14,516 nt of DNA from Pseudomonadota bacterium (GCA_003242275.1 QGUX01000061.1:1-14516); one strand, 5' to 3'; positions 1 to 7,642 are shown, counted from the first letter of the stretch. Notes: generated from the sequence alone by a model not told the origin. A program made the numbers and translations.

Positions 1-907
1 CCCGCCGCGCGTGGCCGGACAGGGTGACCCCCGCGCCCCCGGCCCGCGCCGCCACGCCCCCAAGCATCAACCCCCGCCCGCCCGAACGCGCCATCCGGCC
101 GCCGCTGGCCCGCGAGGGCAGGAACATGGCCATCACGTGGCTCTGGATGACCCAGCCGGCGGCCTCGACGCTGTGCTGGTGGTGCACGTGCATGCTGATC
201 GGGGCCGCCGTCATCACGAAGCTCATCACGCCGAAGGACACCACGCCGGCCAGCACGGCCACGCGGAAGCGGGCGTCGCCGAGGAGCGAGGCCACGGGCC
301 GCCCTGTTCCCGCGGCGGCGCGGCCTGAAGGTGCCGGCACCCGGACCTGTGACAGCAGCGCGATCGCGACGAGGTAGACACCCGCGATCACCACGAAGGA
401 GCCGGTGTATTCGGGCGCCTGGAACCAGTGCCGCGCGGCCAGCGCCAGCGGCGGCCCGATCAGCGCAGCGCCGAGGTTGCCGAGCAGGATCAGCGACACC
501 GCGCGGCTGACTTTCTCCGGCGGCACAGGCCGCGGCGAAGCGGAACTGCTGGTTGAACGCGGCGCCCGAACCGAACAGCAGCGCGGCGAGGCACAGCAGC
601 CAGAAGTCCTGTTCCAGCATCGCCAGCGCGGCAATGAGCGCGCCGCAGCCGCTGCTGGCCGCGCCGAGCATGAACCCGGCGCGCCGGCCGATGCGCCGCA
701 TGACCAGCGGCGCGAGCCCCGCAGTGAGCGCGGCGGCGACCACCGACAGCGACACGGGCAAGGTGGCCCAGGAGGCGCGGGGCGCCAGGCCGCCGGCGAC
801 GATGCCGCCCAGCAGCACCAGCACGATCAGGCCGGTGCCGACCAGCGCCTGCGCGCAGGTCAGCAGCCAGACCGTGCTCAAGCGCGGCCCGCGATGGTCG
901 GTGCCAT
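1..907 (-). pseudogene. MFS transporter, frameshifted and cut by the left window edge
   Basis: Translating the minus strand gives a major facilitator superfamily protein split over frames. One frame, from about 881 to 528, gives hydrophobic N-terminal helices (start LSTVWLLTCAQALVG, later RRIGRRAGFMLGAASSG, the typical MFS loop 2-3 pattern, and FGSGAAFNQQFRFAAA). Homology then continues in another frame from 526 (VPPEKVSRAVSLILLGNLG, later MTAAPISMHVHHQHSVEAAG). The junction at about 527 needs one extra or two missing bases. At the 5' end an ATG at 907, with AGGGA six bases upstream (914-918), starts MAPTIAGRA and hits TGA at 878-880. One missing base near 882-884 would join it to LSTVW. Otherwise a TTG at 881 is the start. 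The last 40 or so residues before the edge look unusually Gly/Arg-rich for a membrane helix. The C-terminus lies outside the window. Substrate unknown. It sits 33 bases after the methyltransferase gene. Either gene decay or sequence error. Confidence 0.75.
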
Positions 908-940
908 GGCGCGTCCCTGCTGCCTGTCGTCAGCCGCTGC

Positions 941-1684
941 TCAGGGCTTCTGGAACAGCAGGATGAACTGGTCGGTCTTGCCGCGCGGCACGTCGCGCAC
1001 GGGCTTCGTCAGGTCGTCGGCCGGGTTCTTCAGGATGTCGCTCTCCTGCACCAGCCGGAAGCCCACGCTGGTCACGTCCTTCTTCACCAGCTCGGGATCG
1101 ACCCGGTGCAGCGTGCCGGGATCGGCCTCGCCGGCCCTGGCCCGGTGGTCGATCACGATGTAGAGCCCGCCGGGCTTGAGCGCATCGAACACCATCTTGT
1201 TGGTGGGCGTGAGATCCGCGCCGGGACGATTGCGCATGTCGTGGTAGTTCAGCGAGGTCCACACCAGGTCGACCTGCTCGGGCAGCGGCGTGGCCGGATC
1301 CATGGTGGCCACCTTGATGTTCGAGTAGCCGGGCTGCGCGGCCAGCTCGCGCATCGGCGCGCCGAAGTCGCGGCCGCCGGCCGCAGCCGGCACCCAGGCG
1401 TAGACCACGCCCTCCGGTCCCACCAGCTTGCTGAAGATGCGCGTGAAGTAACCACCACCGGGCAGGATCTCGGCGATCCTGGCGCCGCGGTGCATGCCGG
1501 TGAGCGCGATCACCTCGGCCGGCTTGCGGTCGGCGTCGCGTGCGCGATCGGCCTCGGGACGGTCCTTGTCGGCCACGGCCGCGGCGAGCTGCTGCGAAGC
1601 CGATTCGGCCGCGATGGCGGCGGGCGCGGCGGCGACGAGGCCGAGGCCCAGCAGGATCAGGGTCGGGCGAAGTCGAAGGTTCAT
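941..1684 (-). CDS. Exported predicted class I SAM-dependent methyltransferase
   Basis: A protein of 247 residues. Residues 1-26 form a Sec signal peptide: a basic start, a hydrophobic core (ILLGLGLVAAAP) and an AIAA cleavage region. The rest has the class I methyltransferase pattern: RIAEILPGGGYFTRIFSK (about 69-86) is the SAM-binding motif I, DLVWTSLNYHDM (139-150) is the acidic motif region, and LKPGGLYIVIDHRA (169-182) is the post-motif strand. This resembles the COG4798 predicted methyltransferases, which often carry signal peptides. Substrate unknown. An upstream in-frame ATG at 1696 exists, but the ATG at 1684 has GGAG at 1691-1694 and gives the cleaner signal peptide, so I chose it. 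A good -10 hexamer lies 47-52 bases upstream. An intact SAM site in an exported protein is odd, since SAM is cytoplasmic; it may bind something else. Family assignment is confident, activity is not. Confidence 0.85.
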   Translation of the reverse strand: MNLRLRPTLILLGLGLVAAAPAAIAAESASQQLAAAVADKDRPEADRARDADRKPAEVIALTGMHRGARIAEILPGGGYFTRIFSKLVGPEGVVYAWVPAAAGGRDFGAPMRELAAQPGYSNIKVATMDPATPLPEQVDLVWTSLNYHDMRNRPGADLTPTNKMVFDALKPGGLYIVIDHRARAGEADPGTLHRVDPELVKKDVTSVGFRLVQESDILKNPADDLTKPVRDVPRGKTDQFILLFQKP

Positions 1685-1730
1685 GGCTTGCTCCACTACT
1701 GGCAGCGCAGTCTTTGCGCGACGGCCGGCC

Positions 1731-1760
1731 AGTATATGCCGCCGTGGAATGAGCGTCGAA
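1731..1760 (-). promoter_or_regulatory. Possible sigma70-type promoter for the methyltransferase gene
   Basis: On the minus strand TATACT at 1731-1736 matches five of six bases of the -10 consensus. The best -35 candidate, TTCGAC at 1755-1760, is poor (only the first two bases match) with an 18-base spacer. A start of transcription near 1724 would leave a leader of about 40 bases. The site lies in the 82-base gap between the cyclo-ligase stop and the methyltransferase start, one of the larger gaps in this compact region. Read by eye only. Confidence 0.35.
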
Positions 1761-1766
1761 GCGCGG

Positions 1767-2375
1767 CTATTCGATCAGCGCAGCCGGCGTGACGATGGCA
1801 TTGAAGGGAATGTCGTGCGGCAGCGCCTCGAAGGCGGGCAGCCGCGCCTCGTCGAGGCCGATGCCGATGACGTGGAAGCGCCTTCCCTGCTGCTGCAGCA
1901 ATGCCAGCGTGCGGTCGAAGTAGCCGCCGCCATAGCCCAGACGGTACCTGCGCGCATCGAAGCCCACCACCGGGCCGAGCAGCACCTCGGGGATGAACTC
2001 CTCAGGGTCGGCCGGTACCGGGATGTTCCAGAAGCCCTTTTCCATCCTGCACCCCGGCGTCCAGCGACGGAAATGCAGCGGCGCGCCCTTCTCCACCACC
2101 ACCGGCAGCACGGTGATGATGCCCTCCTGGTTGAGGCGGGCGAGCCACGGGCGCAGGTCCGGCTCGCCGCGCAGTGGCCAGTAACCGCTGACGATGCGGC
2201 CCGGAGCCAGCAGGCCCCGCTCCCGGCAGTAGGCGTCCAGCCGGTCGGCGATGCGCTGCGAGGCCTGCTGCCGGTATTCCACCGGCAGTTTCAGGCGTTC
2301 CGCGATCAGGCGTTCACGTTCGGCGCGGCGCCAGGCCATCAGGCTGGCGCGCGCCCCGGCGCTCATGTCCGCCAT
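1767..2375 (-). CDS. ygfA: 5-formyltetrahydrofolate cyclo-ligase (MTHFS)
   Basis: A cytoplasmic enzyme of 202 residues that uses ATP to turn 5-formyl-THF into 5,10-methenyl-THF, returning a folate storage and inhibitory form to the one-carbon pool. Family marks: the basic N-terminal helix (WRRAERERL, 15-23), SGYWPLRGEPD (63-73, substrate and nucleotide region), LHFRRWTPG (100-108), GPVVGFDARRYRLGYGGGYF (134-153) with the conserved glycine-rich RLGYGGGYFDRTL phosphate-binding loop at 145-157, and a C-terminal IGIGLDEARLP (170-180). Length is normal. The ATG at 2375 lies seven bases after the SDR stop; a second ATG at 2366 (MSAG) is an equally possible start. The close spacing suggests co-transcription with the SDR gene. 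In E. coli this gene lies near zapA and 6S RNA; neither is visible here. Confidence 0.95.
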   Translation of the reverse strand: MADMSAGARASLMAWRRAERERLIAERLKLPVEYRQQASQRIADRLDAYCRERGLLAPGRIVSGYWPLRGEPDLRPWLARLNQEGIITVLPVVVEKGAPLHFRRWTPGCRMEKGFWNIPVPADPEEFIPEVLLGPVVGFDARRYRLGYGGGYFDRTLALLQQQGRRFHVIGIGLDEARLPAFEALPHDIPFNAIVTPAALIE

Positions 2376-2382
2376 TCGCCCG

Positions 2383-3447
2383 TCACACGCCCCGGTAGGT
2401 GGCGCGCTTCCTGCGGCGGTGCTCGATCTCCGGCTTGTACGGCGGCGCGGTCAGCACGCGCGCTTCGGCGCGCGCCCTTCCTTCCGGAAACGGTTCGTCC
2501 GGCACCGAGGCCAGGATGGCATCGAAGCGCTCCTGCATGCCGGGCTTGAACTCCGGATGCGTGAAGATGAACAGGTCGTTGTTGACCACGCCGTTGAGCA
2601 CGCGTTCGCCGGCTTCCACCGGATCCATCATCAGCACGCGGTCCGGGTCATCCGGCGCGTGGTCGGTGCTGACGCCGCCGGGCGAGTACACCGAGGTGCC
2701 GATGTTGGTGCCGGCCAGTTCGATGCGCAGCGCCTCCATCAGGCCGAAGGCGGCGAACTTGGTGGCCGTGTACACGCCGGCGTTGGCGCCGGGCAGGATG
2801 CCGCCCATCGACGCGGTGGTGACGATGTGCGAGCCCTCGCCGTGCTCGAGCATGTGCGGGATCACCGCGGCGCAGCCGTTGTAGATGCCGGTGAAGTTCA
2901 CCGCCACGGCCGCGTCCCAGCCGGCGGCATCGACCTGGCTGGCCTGGCGCAGCGTCTTGATGCCGGCGTTGTTGACCAGCAGGTGCAGGTTGCCGAAGCG
3001 TCGGTTGATCTCGGCCAGCGTGCTCTTCCAGCCCTCGCGGTCGGTCACGTCGTGGCGGATCGCGATCACGCGCCTGCGCTGCTCGGGCGTGTAAAGCGCC
3101 ATCGCGGGCTCCACCTGGTCCTCCTGGATGTAGCCCATCACCACGTTCATGCCGGCGGCCGCGGCCGCGCGGCCGATGCCCAGGCCAATGCCCGTGTTGC
3201 CGCCGGTGATGTAGACCGTCTTGCCCTTGAGGTCGGTCAGCCGGGGCTGCTGGCGCTGGCCCGCCGGCAGCGGCGTGCCGAGGATGCGGTCCCCGCCGGG
3301 ACGCGCGGCGGGTGCTCCACCGGCCGCGGGTGCGGCAGCCTGCGCACGCTGCGCGGCCAGCGGCGCCAGCGCCATGGCCCCGGCAGCCAGCATCGAGCCT
3401 TCCAGGAAGCGGCGCCTTGCCGCGCCGAATTCGTCGTTGCCAGACAT
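2383..3447 (-). CDS. Tat-exported short-chain dehydrogenase/reductase (SDR)
   Basis: A protein of 354 residues. The N-terminus carries a twin-arginine signal (ARRRFLE at 10-16, then a hydrophobic stretch to about 31 and an AQA cleavage region near 38) and a Pro/Ala/Gly-rich linker to about 65. A complete classical SDR domain follows: TGGNTGIG (81-88) cofactor loop, DV (133-134), NNAG (159-162), catalytic Ser213, YTATK (226-230) with Tyr/Lys, and SPGGVSTD (255-262). No basic residue follows the second strand (VVMGYIQED), so NAD is somewhat more likely than NADP. The C-terminal extension ends in a basic RRRKR stretch. Substrate unknown. The Tat route exports folded proteins, so the enzyme could leave the cell with cofactor bound. 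RBS GGGGGA lies seven bases before the ATG. It is first of a close minus-strand pair with the folate cyclo-ligase and is divergent from the protease. Confidence 0.9.
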   Translation of the reverse strand: MSGNDEFGAARRRFLEGSMLAAGAMALAPLAAQRAQAAAPAAGGAPAARPGGDRILGTPLPAGQRQQPRLTDLKGKTVYITGGNTGIGLGIGRAAAAAGMNVVMGYIQEDQVEPAMALYTPEQRRRVIAIRHDVTDREGWKSTLAEINRRFGNLHLLVNNAGIKTLRQASQVDAAGWDAAVAVNFTGIYNGCAAVIPHMLEHGEGSHIVTTASMGGILPGANAGVYTATKFAAFGLMEALRIELAGTNIGTSVYSPGGVSTDHAPDDPDRVLMMDPVEAGERVLNGVVNNDLFIFTHPEFKPGMQERFDAILASVPDEPFPEGRARAEARVLTAPPYKPEIEHRRRKRATYRGV

Positions 3448-3575
3448 AAGTCAGTCCCCCACTGCGCCGGCTGCGTGCCGGCCGGTTGATCGAGGCGGCA
3501 GATTGCACCAATGCGCAGGGCGGAACAACAATGGGCCCAAGCGGCGGGGACAGCCGCGAGCGAAGGGAGTCGACC
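3448..3575. other. Divergent intergenic region between SDR and protease genes
   Basis: 128 bases that should hold the promoters of both divergent genes. I see RBS-like GGGGGA before the SDR start on the minus strand and AAGGGAG (3563-3569) six bases before the protease ATG on the plus strand. A GC-rich inverted repeat, GCCGGC at 3466-3471 and GCCGGC at 3477-3482 with a five-base loop, lies in the likely SDR leader. No convincing -35/-10 pair stands out on either strand. Confidence 0.5.
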
Positions 3576-4813
3576 ATGTTTTCCGGACTGCGCATAGCGA
3601 CGGCCCGCGGCCTCGGGGCCGGCCCGCTGCCCGCCCTGGCCTGCTCCTGATGCTGCCGGCCGGGCTCCCCGCGAAGAGCGTGGCGGAGCTGTCGGCCATG
3701 GCGCGCGATGCCACCTTCGAGGTGGTGCTGCCCAAGTTCGAGCCGGACTACATCACCTACGAGGCCCCCTGCCGCTGGAGCTGCTGTCCTTCACCGAGCG
3801 CAACGACCGCTACTGGTCCATCGGCACCGCATTCGCCATCGCGCCCGACATGTTCGTGTCGAACGCCCATGTGCTGACTTCCGGTCTGGGCAGCGCGATG
3901 GGCAGGCCCCACCTGCGCGGCCCCGACGGCACCACCTGTCCGGTGGACCAGGCGCTCAGGTTCTCGCTGCACGAGGACTATGTGGTGTTCCGCGCGCGCG
4001 GGGCCCGCGCGCCCGCGGCGCTGGTGCCCGGGGAAGTGCCGGACGTGGGCGCGCCGGTCTACGCCGTCGGCAATGCGCTCGGTGAAGGCGTGGTGCTGCG
4101 CGACGGCCTGCTGACCTCGCTGACGCCCGAGGACCAGGACGGCCGCTGGAAATGGCTGCGTTTCTCGGCCGCCACTTCGCCCGGCAACAGCGGAGGCCCC
4201 CTGCTCGACCAGGAGGGTCGCGTGGTCGGCGTGGTGAGCGCGCGCTCGCCCGGCGAGAACCTGAACTATGCGCTGCCGATCGCCCAGGTGCAGCAGGGCA
4301 GCGAGCGCGAGGGCGTCTACGACCTGCGCAGTTCCTTCGGCGTGCCCATCCTCAGGCAGCAGATGGTCACCGGGCTGAAGGGCTCGATGAAGCTGCCGCT
4401 GCCCTGGGAGCAGTTCACGCAGCGCATGCTGGAACTTCACGAGCGCCACCACCTGGACAACCAGGCGAAGCTGCTGCGGGAGCATGCCGCCGACCTTCCG
4501 CCGGGCGGCAAGTCCGGCCGCTTGCTGTCGACGCTGGACCGCTTCACCCGCTTCGCGCTGATCGGCCAGAAGAGCGACGGCAGCTGGGGACTGATCGAGA
4601 TGGAGAACGTCGACGAGGTGGAACTCGGCGACGGCGAGAGCATCAGGGCCGGTGTCCTGGCCGGTGCCGGCGGATTCCACTGGGTGCGCGAGGACCGCGG
4701 GGGCGACGCCCTGCCCGTGCGCGACGGCAAGGCGTTCATGGACGGGCTGCCGCAGGCTGCCCGGCAGGCCCAGCGCCGCGCCCGGCTTCCCGCAGGTTCA
4801 GCCCCAGCCGTAG
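3576..4813 (+). pseudogene. Trypsin/HtrA-like serine protease, broken by single-base frameshifts
   Basis: The ATG at 3576 with a good RBS starts a signal peptide (MFSGLRIATARGLGAG) that meets TGA at 3648-3650. The hydrophobic core and mature start continue one frame over (LLLMLPAGLPAKSVAELSAM, then KFEPDYITYEAP). The protease domain continues in a third frame from about 3770 (LPLELLSFTERNDRYW). Each jump is repaired by adding one base: near 3638-3641, and in the C-run 3765-3769. After that the chymotrypsin-fold triad is complete: His in SNAHVL (codon 3868), Asp in LHEDYVVF (codon 3976), Ser in SPGNSGGPLLD (codon 4189). A helical tail (about 4390-4740) follows. The third frame has no stop until 5631, running antisense through the next genes. 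The other two frames stop at 4811-4813 and 4815-4817, so a third shift or a lost C-terminus is likely and the end given is approximate. Likely periplasmic if functional. Convergent with the oxygenase gene. Confidence 0.75.
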
Positions 4814-5415
4814 TTGAAGCTGATGCTCACGCGCACGTCCCGGCCGGTGTTGGCCGCGACCTCGTGCCGGAGCCAGCTCTCGAACAGCAGCAGCGAGCCC
4901 GGCTTCGCCGGCATCACGATCCACGAACGGTTGCGCTGGTGCGCATCCGCCTTGCGCGGTGGCGCGCCCATGTAGCGGTCGAGGCGCGGGTCCTCGAACT
5001 TCAGGCCGGGTGCACCGCGCGGCACGCGCACGTAGTACGTGCCGCTGATGGTGGAGAGCGGATGCAGGTGCAGGCCGTGGTAGACGCCAGGCGGCATCAC
5101 GTTGACCCAGCAGTCCGTCATCACCAGCGGCGTGTCGCCGAGGTCGAATTCCAGCTCCGCGGCATAGCGTTGCACATGCCGGTCGATGATCCGGCGCAGG
5201 GCGTCGAAGGTGGGGGAGACCTCGTGCATGCGGCAGGCCGAGGCATAGGAGGTGAACCCGCCGGGGTAGTTGCGGCGGGACCATTTCTGGCCCGCCGCGT
5301 CGTCATGCGAGAGCTGCAGGCACTCGCGCAGCAGCCGCGCGTTCAGCGCGGCGGCGCGTGCACGGGGCAGCGCCGCCGAGTAGATGCGCGTGGGAAAGAA
5401 GCTGTGGACCGGCAA
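4798..5415 (-). CDS. Putative 2OG-Fe(II) oxygenase family protein
   Basis: About 205 residues, resembling the small TIGR02466/PF13759-type putative 2-oxoglutarate/iron oxygenases. The N-terminus VHSFFPTRIYSAAL matches the usual FPTPVY-like opening of the family. The core has WVNVMPPGVYHGLHLHP (103-119) with the HxH metal pair (116, 118), SGTYYVRVP (124-132), FEDPR (140-144), and LLLFESWLRHEV (175-186) with distal His184, then RVSISFNYGW, where Arg195 may hold 2-oxoglutarate. The open frame extends upstream to 5676, but that part overlaps the dehydrogenase gene antisense to no family sequence, and no ATG lies near the true N-terminus. I therefore place the start at TTG 5415, with GGGGA about 12 bases upstream. 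It follows the dehydrogenase stop by 25 bases, so co-transcription is likely. Probably cytoplasmic; substrate unknown. Its 3' end overlaps the tail of the broken protease on the other strand. Confidence 0.8.
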   Translation of the reverse strand: MPVHSFFPTRIYSAALPRARAAALNARLLRECLQLSHDDAAGQKWSRRNYPGGFTSYASACRMHEVSPTFDALRRIIDRHVQRYAAELEFDLGDTPLVMTDCWVNVMPPGVYHGLHLHPLSTISGTYYVRVPRGAPGLKFEDPRLDRYMGAPPRKADAHQRNRSWIVMPAKPGSLLLFESWLRHEVAANTGRDVRVSISFNYGWG

Positions 5416-5440
5416 GGTGCGCGAAGTCCCCGTCCCTTCC

Positions 5441-7642
5441 CTACTGGTGCAGGCCGGCCTCGCCCGCGGGCTGCTGGCCCGCCGGTGCCGCCGCGGCGTT
5501 GCCGCCGGCGAAGGCACCCATGCCGCCACCCGGCTGTGCCGGCAGCGTGGCGCCGGGACCACCGCCGCGCGGGCCGCCGCCGAAGCCGCCACCCGGGAAG
5601 CCGCCAAAGCCGCGCTGCGGGTTGTCCCTGAGCTCGTGCGCCAGCGACACGATGTGGGCGCGGATCGCCTCGGCATCCTCGTTCGACAGCACGCGGCGGA
5701 ACGACACCATGCCGTTCTCGGTCAGCGCGCCGTCGATCACCACCACGCGGAAACCGGCCTCGCTGTTGATGTAGGCGGAGGTGCGCAGGTCCGGGAAGCC
5801 GCCCATCTGCCGGCCGTCTTCGTGGCAGATGGTGCAGTTCTGCGTGTACAGCTCGCGGCCGCGCGCCAGCATGGCCTCGTCGCCGAACTTCGGCGGCGGG
5901 TTCAGCGCCTGCGGCGCCGGCGGCGGTGGCGGCGGTGGCAGCTCGGCCGTGCCGCCGAGCTTGAAGGCCACCAGGCGGCCGCCGGCATTGCGGCCGGCCG
6001 CCCCGATGCCGGCCACGTACTGCTCGCCATCGATGGCGTAGCTGACCGGGCCGGCGACGATGCCGGCGCCGATGTCCCTGCTCCACACCTTCTCGCCGGT
6101 GTCGGCGCGGAAGGCGAGGAAGTTGTTGCCATTGCCCTGGAACACCAGGTTGCCGCCGGTGGACAGCACGCCATTGCTGCCGGAGCCCTCGCGGGACTTC
6201 CAGCGCGCCTCGCGCTTGACCGGGTCCCAGGCCGTCAGCCAGGCGCCGGCCTCGGGGCCCAGGTCGGGACGCGCATACTCGGGCTGCTTCGACACGTTGA
6301 TCGACAGCAGCTGGTTGCCCATCTTCGCGCCCGCTTCCGCCACCATGCCGTAGGTGGCATAGCGCGTCGGGATGTACAGCAGGCCGTGGTCCGGGTTGTA
6401 GGCCTGCGGGTTCCACACATGCGTCTGGAAGGGAACCACCCACCAGCCCTTGCCGGTGGCGCCGATGTTGGCGTGCGGGTTCAGGATGGGCTTCCAGTTG
6501 TTCTGCACGTCGAAGCCGGTGAGCCAGTTGGCGCCCGGCACGAACAGGTCGGCCGACAGCACCTTGCCGGTGGCCGCCTCGATCACGTAGACCACGCCGT
6601 TCTTCGGTGCCTGCATCACCACGTGCTTCTTCTGGCCGTTGATGACCACGTCGGCCAGCGTCAGCGGCGAGGCATTGTCGAAGTCGAAGTTGTCCATCGG
6701 CACCGTCTGGTAGTGCCAGCGGTACTGGCCCGTCTTCGCGTCAAGCGCCACGATGGAGGCGGTGAACAGGTTGTCGCCGCCGCCCGGCGAGCGCACCTCG
6801 GCCGGCCACGGCGCGCCGTTGCCGGTGCCGAAGATCACCAGCCCGGTGTCGGGGTCGTAGACGATGCCGTCCCACGGCGTGCCGCCACCGCCGAACTTCC
6901 ACCACTCGCCGTTCCAGGTCTTCGCGGCCCACTCGAGCTCGGGCTGCTCGAAGCCGTCGGCCGGGTTACCCGGCACGGCCCACCAGTGCCACAGCTTCTT
7001 GCCGGTCTCGGCGTCCCAGGCGGACAGGTAGCCGCGCTGGTGGTACTCGGCGCCGGCCTGGCCGATGAACACCATGCCGTTGGCGACACGCGGTGCGCCG
7101 GTGATGGACAGCGCCTTCTCCGGATCGGTGGTCTGCGCCTCCCACACCTTCCTGCCGGTGTCGAGTTCGACCGCGACCAGGCGGCCATCGAGCGTGGCCC
7201 AGATGACCTTGCCGTTCCAGTACGCCGCGCCACGGTTGCTGACATTGCAGCACAGGCTGGTGGCGGCGATCTCACGCGGCACCTGCGGGTCGTACTTCCA
7301 CAGCTGCTCGCCGGTCTTCGCATCGAAGGCGTAGGCCTTGCTCCACGGCGTGGTGACGACGAGCTTGCCGTTGACCACCAGCGGGGTGGACTGGTAGCCG
7401 CCGCGCTCGGGCAGCTCCGCGTACCAGGCGACGCCGAGCTGGTTCACGTTGTCGACGTTGATCTGCGTGAGGGGGCTGTGGCGCTGCTCGTAATGGTCGC
7501 CGCCATGCGCCGCCCACTGGTCGGTGATGCGGGCGGCAGGATCCTTCGCTGCGCTGCGTCCGCTGCCACCGCTGCTGGCCACGCAGGCCACGATGCCGGC
7601 GGTCACTCCGACGCCGGCCAGAACCATCATCAAACGACGCAT
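5441..7642 (-). CDS. PQQ-dependent quinohemoprotein alcohol dehydrogenase (type II-like)
   Basis: A protein of 733 residues that should oxidise alcohols in the periplasm, passing electrons from PQQ to its own heme c. Residues 1-20 form a signal peptide ending in a lipobox-like IVAC (17-20), so it may be a lipoprotein. Residues 40-565 form the eight-bladed quinoprotein propeller with repeated Trp-docking motifs (AFDAKTGEQLWKY, AVELDTGRKVW, ALDAKTGQYRW, AFRADTGEKVW). The vicinal disulfide pair is Cys131-Cys132, the likely catalytic Asp is in NFDFDN (320 or 322), and QAPKNGVVYVIEAATGK is at 344-360. After a poly-proline linker (569-575) comes a cytochrome c domain with CTICH at 603-607 and probable axial Met645. 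An unusual tail, 673-733, is Gly/Pro/Ala/Gln-rich. GGGGGA precedes the ATG. It follows the ccm cluster, whose product it needs for its heme. The substrate (ethanol, longer alcohol, polyol) cannot be told. Confidence 0.95.
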   Translation of the reverse strand: MRRLMMVLAGVGVTAGIVACVASSGGSGRSAAKDPAARITDQWAAHGGDHYEQRHSPLTQINVDNVNQLGVAWYAELPERGGYQSTPLVVNGKLVVTTPWSKAYAFDAKTGEQLWKYDPQVPREIAATSLCCNVSNRGAAYWNGKVIWATLDGRLVAVELDTGRKVWEAQTTDPEKALSITGAPRVANGMVFIGQAGAEYHQRGYLSAWDAETGKKLWHWWAVPGNPADGFEQPELEWAAKTWNGEWWKFGGGGTPWDGIVYDPDTGLVIFGTGNGAPWPAEVRSPGGGDNLFTASIVALDAKTGQYRWHYQTVPMDNFDFDNASPLTLADVVINGQKKHVVMQAPKNGVVYVIEAATGKVLSADLFVPGANWLTGFDVQNNWKPILNPHANIGATGKGWWVVPFQTHVWNPQAYNPDHGLLYIPTRYATYGMVAEAGAKMGNQLLSINVSKQPEYARPDLGPEAGAWLTAWDPVKREARWKSREGSGSNGVLSTGGNLVFQGNGNNFLAFRADTGEKVWSRDIGAGIVAGPVSYAIDGEQYVAGIGAAGRNAGGRLVAFKLGGTAELPPPPPPPAPQALNPPPKFGDEAMLARGRELYTQNCTICHEDGRQMGGFPDLRTSAYINSEAGFRVVVIDGALTENGMVSFRRVLSNEDAEAIRAHIVSLAHELRDNPQRGFGGFPGGGFGGGPRGGGPGATLPAQPGGGMGAFAGGNAAAAPAGQQPAGEAGLHQ

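Noticed and set aside
5416..5676. Upstream extension of the oxygenase frame to ATG 5676
   Set aside because: Overlaps the end of the dehydrogenase gene in another frame and is Ser/Arg/Ala-rich without family similarity. The family N-terminus begins at TTG 5415.
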